Assembly: GCA_032161045.1 (NCBI GenBank)
Contig: JAVHTH010000018.1
Length of the DNA stretch: 64,000 nucleotides
Strand: one strand, 5' to 3'
Source: Fervidibacter sinensis
Lineage (GTDB): Bacteria; Armatimonadota; Fervidibacteria; Fervidibacterales; Fervidibacteraceae
Shown piece after piece: positions 59,709 to 64,000 of the stretch. The position numbers were made by a program, and so were the translations under genes. Below the pieces are notes generated by a model. It made no database searches. It saw only the letters and a list, made by a program, of their open reading frames with translations, and was not told where the DNA came from. Position 1 is the stretch's first letter, and each line of letters starts with the position of its first letter.

Positions 59709-60326
59709 ATGGTTTTATGGGAGCACCCTGTGGAGCGGTATTTAGCGCTGGGGAGTTTAACGGTAATCGCAATCAGCCTCGCAATTTTGGCTGGAAAGCG
59801 ACTGACCGAACCGCCTGCACTGATCCTTGAGACTCCGCCACAAAAACAGGAGAACCTGCAATTAAGCCTAAAAGTCCATGTCAAGGGAGCAGTTCAAAAA
59901 CCTTCGGTATACTCCTTGCCTTTCGGAAGTCGGGTTGCTGACGCAATTAAACTTGCTCAACCCCGTCAAGACGCCGATTTGAACGCTTTGAACCTCGCTG
60001 CTTTTTTGGAAGATGGACAGGAAGTTGTAGTGCCGAGCAAGAATCGTTTGACAAATTTGCCCACCTTGGCTTTGCCTTCTTCTGCTCTACCTCAACCACC
60101 GTTGGGTTCAAGACTGGTCACGAAATCGCCCAAATCAACCGTTAACTTAAACACTGCCACTGAGTCAGAATTAGTGCAATTGCCGGGCATAGGTCCGGCT
60201 TTGGCGAAGCGCATAATTGAGCATCGCCGAAAAATTGGCGGATTCAAAAGCGTGGAACAGTTGCTGGAGGTCAAAGGCATCGGCGAGAAAAAGTTGGAGC
60301 AAATCCGTCCTTATGTTCGCCCGTAA
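59709..60326 (+). CDS. comEA: ComEA-type competence DNA-binding protein
   Basis: This 205-residue protein has an N-terminal membrane helix (about 12-30), an SLBB domain (KVHVKGAVQKPSVYSLPFGSRVADAI), a Pro-rich linker, and a C-terminal double helix-hairpin-helix: TVNLNTATESELVQLPGIGPALAKRIIEHR and GGFKSVEQLLEVKGIGEKKLEQIRPYV. ComEA binds incoming DNA at the cell surface during transformation. comEC is not in the window. Start ATG 59709 follows GGGGGAAATGAAGG. Confidence 0.92.
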   Translation: MVLWEHPVERYLALGSLTVIAISLAILAGKRLTEPPALILETPPQKQENLQLSLKVHVKGAVQKPSVYSLPFGSRVADAIKLAQPRQDADLNALNLAAFLEDGQEVVVPSKNRLTNLPTLALPSSALPQPPLGSRLVTKSPKSTVNLNTATESELVQLPGIGPALAKRIIEHRRKIGGFKSVEQLLEVKGIGEKKLEQIRPYVRP

Positions 60327-60371
60327 CTGATAGACATTCAGTGTGTCAAATCCATTTCGGAGGTGATTGAG

Positions 60372-61454
60372 TTGAGAGTCGTAGTTGTTGGCATCGGTGC
60401 AGTCGGGCGCGAAATGGTTCGTTGTTTGTGGCAATCGTCGCTGCCAATCAGCGAAGAACCTTTGGTTTTGGCTCGCACGGCGAGAGAAGTCACCATTGAC
60501 GGCAAGACAATTCAAGTTCAAGAGGCTAACCCTGATGCCTTTAAAGGAGCGGATATAGTGTTTTTCGCAGGAACTGAAGGCGAAAAGGGTGCAGCAAAAC
60601 AATTTGCTCGTCCAGCAATTGAGCAAGGCGCAATAGTCATTGACAACGGTTCGGACTTTCGGATGGTTGACGGTGTCCCGTTAGTTGTCCCGGAAGTCAA
60701 TCCTGACGATTTGGAGGTTTTGCGCGGTGACGGGACAGTAAACTTGCCCGGTGTCGGTGAAGTCCCACAACGGTATGTTGCCAACCCAAACTGTTCAACG
60801 ATCCAAATGGTCGTCGCGCTCAAGCCCCTTCACGATGCAGCACGGATAAAGCGAGTAATTGCCAGCACATATCAAGCGGTCTCAGGAGCCGGCAGTGCAG
60901 CCATTGACGAACTTGAAAGTCAGGCTCACAGAATTTTGCACGGCGAAGATCCGGGTGAGTTCAAAGTTCACCCGCTCCAAATCGCCTTTAATGTCCTCGC
61001 AGGCGCAAACTGGAGGTTTGAAGAAGCAGGATACACCAACGAGGAGTGGAAGATGGTCCGCGAGACGCGAAAAATCATGCACGAACCGGATTTGCCCGTT
61101 ACGGTCACTTGCGTTCGCGTTCCCGTTTTCAACGCCCACGCTGAGGCGATTTATGTTGAGTTGGAAAAACCCTTGACAGCAGATGAAGCACGGGAAATCT
61201 TGAGGAACGCTAAGGGCATAGTTGTAATGGACGAACCAACTCAGTTGCCTGACGGGACTTCTTATCGGACCTATCCAACTCCGTTGGATGCATCGGGGAA
61301 AGACCCCGTCTATGTCGGTCGCATACGAAATGACCCATTTAACCCGCATGGGCTTTGGCTTTGGGTTGTTGCAGACAACTTACGAAAAGGCGCAGCCTTA
61401 AACGCCGTCCAAATCGCCGAGGAAATCGTTCGGCGGGGAATCATTGAAGCATGA
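60372..61454 (+). CDS. asd: Aspartate-semialdehyde dehydrogenase
   Basis: This 360-residue NADPH enzyme makes aspartate semialdehyde for Lys, Met, Thr and diaminopimelate synthesis. Rossmann motif VVVGIGAVGREMVRCL, the stretch FFAGTEGEKGAAKQFA, catalytic Cys141 in NPNCSTIQM and the substrate-binding TYQAVSGAGSAAIDEL are present. TTG 60372 is chosen because GGAGGTG ends six bases before it; a GTG at 60363 would sit inside that site. lysC or dapA are not adjacent. Confidence 0.94.
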   Translation: MRVVVVGIGAVGREMVRCLWQSSLPISEEPLVLARTAREVTIDGKTIQVQEANPDAFKGADIVFFAGTEGEKGAAKQFARPAIEQGAIVIDNGSDFRMVDGVPLVVPEVNPDDLEVLRGDGTVNLPGVGEVPQRYVANPNCSTIQMVVALKPLHDAARIKRVIASTYQAVSGAGSAAIDELESQAHRILHGEDPGEFKVHPLQIAFNVLAGANWRFEEAGYTNEEWKMVRETRKIMHEPDLPVTVTCVRVPVFNAHAEAIYVELEKPLTADEAREILRNAKGIVVMDEPTQLPDGTSYRTYPTPLDASGKDPVYVGRIRNDPFNPHGLWLWVVADNLRKGAALNAVQIAEEIVRRGIIEA

Positions 61455-61737
61455 AACCGTGCAGCGCTTGACAGTTGGGAAGGTTTTTTACTGAACCTAA
61501 GTCTGTTGGTGAGGTTTGCTATTTGCTAAAAGTTTTGCTCACACGCAATGTTTGTGCTCACTAACTGAGGAACGAAGATTGCAATCGTCGCTCTTCCTCA
61601 TACACCCCCATAAGTAGTTTGGCTGCAGGAGATTCACTGAGATGGAGCGAAAATATTGTCCCTCCACTCGCAACTGCCAAAGCGGCTTCTGTGTATAGAA
61701 CAATGGACGAAATTCCAACGAGCAGGAGGGGAAGTCC

Positions 61738-64000
61738 ATGCAGAGAGTATTGAAAGATATTGACGCTTTTCTCGTTCGGGCTTGTTGGGGATTGGTGATT
61801 TTCATCCTCGCGTCCTTTTTACCTCCCACGCTTAAGGCTTTTGCGTCTTTTGTGTCTGTCAGGTTTAGTCAAGAGCCCCGTGTCATTGCGCTCAAAATCA
61901 CGCCGACCCTTGGGGTTGACAATGACCTTTCTGATGGTTGGCGTGGCTATAACCTCTACGACATCGCCGAGTTCAAGGTTGAAGCCATTTGGAGCGATGG
62001 TAAACCTGATCCGCAATGCACCAGAGCAGGCGAGCCACCTAAATGGACTTGCTCTTTTGGCTGGTTTGAAAGTGAAAAGCGAGGTTTGGACAAAGTTACG
62101 ATGGCAGTTCCGGGAACGAGGATCGCCGTAGACAAAGAACGAGCCACTGTTGCTTTAGGCAATAAAGTGCTCTGGTGCACGGGTTACACCCCAACTCGCG
62201 ACCCTATTGTGGGAACGGTCTCGGTTTCATATGGTGGCAAAACCGAAACCGTTCGTGTAATTGCCGATAACCCTGACCGAGACTTTGAAAGGCGATGGGG
62301 TCGTTGGGGACTTACAGTCACAAACTTACCTATGGCGGAGCGGGAACAAGGTGAGATCATTCGGCAGTATTTGTTCGGAAGCAGAGATTTTGTCCTTTCC
62401 TTTCGCACTGAAGAGTATTTCAGCCGCAAGCGCGAACGAGTTCGTGAAATCTCCCGTTCGCTTCACCGCTACATCCGAGATTGGCTTGACGGTAAAGTGC
62501 ATCCTCAAATCCCTCCATCAGTTTTGCTTGACGAACCCGGCTTGGTCAGGCTGACCAACGCCTGCGACGGCTGGACGCTTTGCAAGCCAGAAGAGGTTTC
62601 GCCCGAAGAGCAATGGCTCGTCCGACCAGCAATGGAGATTCCCGAGGACTTTTCGGAACTGTATTACATGGGTCCAGACCCACACTGCACCTATCTCGTT
62701 ACCTTTTTCGTCGCCCCATTTGGGGCGAAACTGATTGTTGAAGGTGAATTTCCCCACTGCCGTTTCATGAACTTTCAAATTTCGCCTCCCTTTGACCCAC
62801 GCTTTCCTGCACATGGTGGTGCTGGTGTCATGGAAGTCCCAATCGTTGATGCGGATATTGAACCTGAGCTAGGAAATGTAAACCCATTCAGAGTTGGGGT
62901 GGACAGAACGGCAAAGAATCGGCGCTACCGTTTGGAGTTTCTCTTAACGGAAGGGGACATTGTTTCGCTCAACGAGAAAGTTAGCCCCGGCAGCATGACC
63001 CCTATCGCTTTTCGCGGAAAAGGCAATATCAGGGTTGGAGGTCCGTTCGTTGAAACAGGAGTATGGGGCAAAGGAGCAATAGTCCCCGCAATGTTGTGGG
63101 TTCGTTACTACGCACCCGATAAATGGGCTGGACCTTTGGGGGGTGTCCCGTTACCAAAGTTATACCTTCAACTTCCAACTGGCGAGCGTTTCTGGATCAA
63201 GCATGATTTGCGCTTGGTGAGACGCTACGCAAATGTCCCCATCCCAGCAAAGGAGAGGGCATATGAAGACTATCGCCCCTTTGACTCAAAAATCGGTTGG
63301 GCAAAAATCTTTGGCGGATTTTTGATGTATGCTGAAGCAATGGGAATGCACCTTGCAGCAAACCCTTTGATCTCCATGCTGCTCGGAGGAGAGAAGGGCA
63401 TCAAGGAGCGAATTAGGCAAATGGACAAAGACTTTTGGGGTCGCGGACCGGATATGCCGCCACCTGGTTGCTACTCCACTGGTTCAACTTTCTGTGTCTA
63501 CATAAACTACCTCGGCAGACTTATGTCGCTGCCTCCGGGCAAAGTTTTGGTCATAACGGGCAAATTGCCAAAGACGCCGAAAACGCTTGGTGGACAAAGT
63601 AAAATGGTTGGTGGACAAGCGCGCTATTGGTCACTGACACGCTACGGTGCAAGTCCATTTGAGTTGACTTCGCTCGGTCTTTGCTACGACTCGGTTATGG
63701 ATGAGGAAATCATCACCGATAGCGAAGGTTGGTATACCCTCGTTTTCTCCACTCCAGAAGACCGACCCAGCAATGCAAAACCCGAAAATGGCGTGACTTG
63801 GCGCAATTGGGGACCAGACAGAGGTAAGCAGTCGTTGATAATCCGTTGGCTCAGCGTTGTCCCTGAATGGCATGACCCAAAACATACCCCTGACGACAAC
63901 AATGTCCCTTGGCGCAAAGGTGCGTGGTCAAGCGCTGAATATGACCAATCTTTGATTGGCTTCAACAGTCGCGGAATTATGGGCGACTATGCCCCTGTCT
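61738..64000 (+). CDS. Large exported protein of unknown function (3' end beyond window)
   Basis: At least 754 codons are open from ATG 61738, which lies behind a strong AGGAGGGG, to the window edge with no stop. A hydrophobic N-terminal helix (about 10-35) predicts export or anchoring. Readable segments include DIAEFKVEAIWSDG, YYMGPDPHCTYLVTFFVAPFGA, GEFPHCRFMNFQISPPFDPRF, PGCYSTGSTFCVYINYLG and PGKVLVITGKLPKTPKT. The last two recall DUF1214-like outer-surface proteins only loosely. I do not recognise the family. It is rich in Trp, Tyr, Pro and Gly like a secreted beta protein. Confidence 0.75.
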   Translation, partial: MQRVLKDIDAFLVRACWGLVIFILASFLPPTLKAFASFVSVRFSQEPRVIALKITPTLGVDNDLSDGWRGYNLYDIAEFKVEAIWSDGKPDPQCTRAGEPPKWTCSFGWFESEKRGLDKVTMAVPGTRIAVDKERATVALGNKVLWCTGYTPTRDPIVGTVSVSYGGKTETVRVIADNPDRDFERRWGRWGLTVTNLPMAEREQGEIIRQYLFGSRDFVLSFRTEEYFSRKRERVREISRSLHRYIRDWLDGKVHPQIPPSVLLDEPGLVRLTNACDGWTLCKPEEVSPEEQWLVRPAMEIPEDFSELYYMGPDPHCTYLVTFFVAPFGAKLIVEGEFPHCRFMNFQISPPFDPRFPAHGGAGVMEVPIVDADIEPELGNVNPFRVGVDRTAKNRRYRLEFLLTEGDIVSLNEKVSPGSMTPIAFRGKGNIRVGGPFVETGVWGKGAIVPAMLWVRYYAPDKWAGPLGGVPLPKLYLQLPTGERFWIKHDLRLVRRYANVPIPAKERAYEDYRPFDSKIGWAKIFGGFLMYAEAMGMHLAANPLISMLLGGEKGIKERIRQMDKDFWGRGPDMPPPGCYSTGSTFCVYINYLGRLMSLPPGKVLVITGKLPKTPKTLGGQSKMVGGQARYWSLTRYGASPFELTSLGLCYDSVMDEEIITDSEGWYTLVFSTPEDRPSNAKPENGVTWRNWGPDRGKQSLIIRWLSVVPEWHDPKHTPDDNNVPWRKGAWSSAEYDQSLIGFNSRGIMGDYAPV

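Noticed and set aside
1..64000. tRNA or rRNA genes
   Set aside because: I looked for T-loop (GTTCRANYC) and acceptor pairing and for conserved rRNA words in the gaps and saw none. A covariance search would be decisive.

Overview
This 64 kb window looks like ordinary chromosome from a bacterium with roughly balanced base composition. Start sites commonly follow GGAGGTG-type ribosome binding sites. The gene mix (ferredoxin-free pyruvate phosphate dikinase, DUF6785-type membrane protein, prepilin-like proteins, UroD-like and xylose-isomerase-like TIM barrels, FG-GAP secreted proteins, a MutS intein, many short palindromic repeats) suggests an uncultured and probably thermophilic Armatimonadota/Fervidibacteria-like lineage. 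That placement is inference from family content only; no rRNA gene is present to test it. I saw no tRNA, rRNA, CRISPR array, prophage or intact insertion sequence.

Layout. 1-8.8 kb: SRPBCC fragment, lipoprotein cytochrome c, purS, histidine phosphatase, an unusual parvulin-type foldase, a repeat-rich gap, a 2-hydroxyacid dehydrogenase, tpx, an SLC13 transporter, and mtnA with a DUF4230 gene. 8.9-15.5 kb: a coiled-coil membrane protein interrupted by an in-frame stop, ppdK, a 430 bp gene-free block of three nested hairpins, and argG. 15.6-23.2 kb: DJ-1/PfpI, a sugar-modification gene pair, recR-ybaB, a small HTH protein, sucC, a very short tatA, ubiE, csp and pepA. 23.3-31.5 kb: prmC, a TPR protein, an MBL hydrolase, a stand-alone RQC-HRDC protein, a histidine kinase, and mutS carrying a 436-residue intein in its Walker A motif. 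31.8-48 kb: rimO with a multi-winged-helix protein, a DUF6785 membrane protein, gcvT-nudix, a ParB-like protein, DsrE-like, a zinc-ribbon PP2C protein, a homocysteine methyltransferase/MTHFR fusion, nth, and sugar or cofactor TIM barrels.

48-52 kb is the most unusual accessory region. A radical SAM/SPASM gene faces a tandemly duplicated and partly decayed cassette. In minus-strand order the cassette is a SPASM C-terminal fragment, a prepilin-like protein, and a twin-arginine-signal protein of about 331 residues with 33 cysteines, 31 of them in the form [F/Y]-x-Cys. Two further degraded copies of cassette parts lie beside it. A GntR regulator with a palindromic operator sits where the missing radical SAM N-terminus would be. 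I propose this as a candidate undescribed modified-peptide or surface-protein system.

53-64 kb encodes secreted proteins (two FG-GAP proteins around a HELAH metallopeptidase), a response regulator, ComEA, Asd, and the start of a large exported protein that runs off the end.

Short GC-rich palindromes recur between genes and, in at least three cases (mutS, gcvT, the coiled-coil gene), related repeat material appears to lie inside coding sequence.
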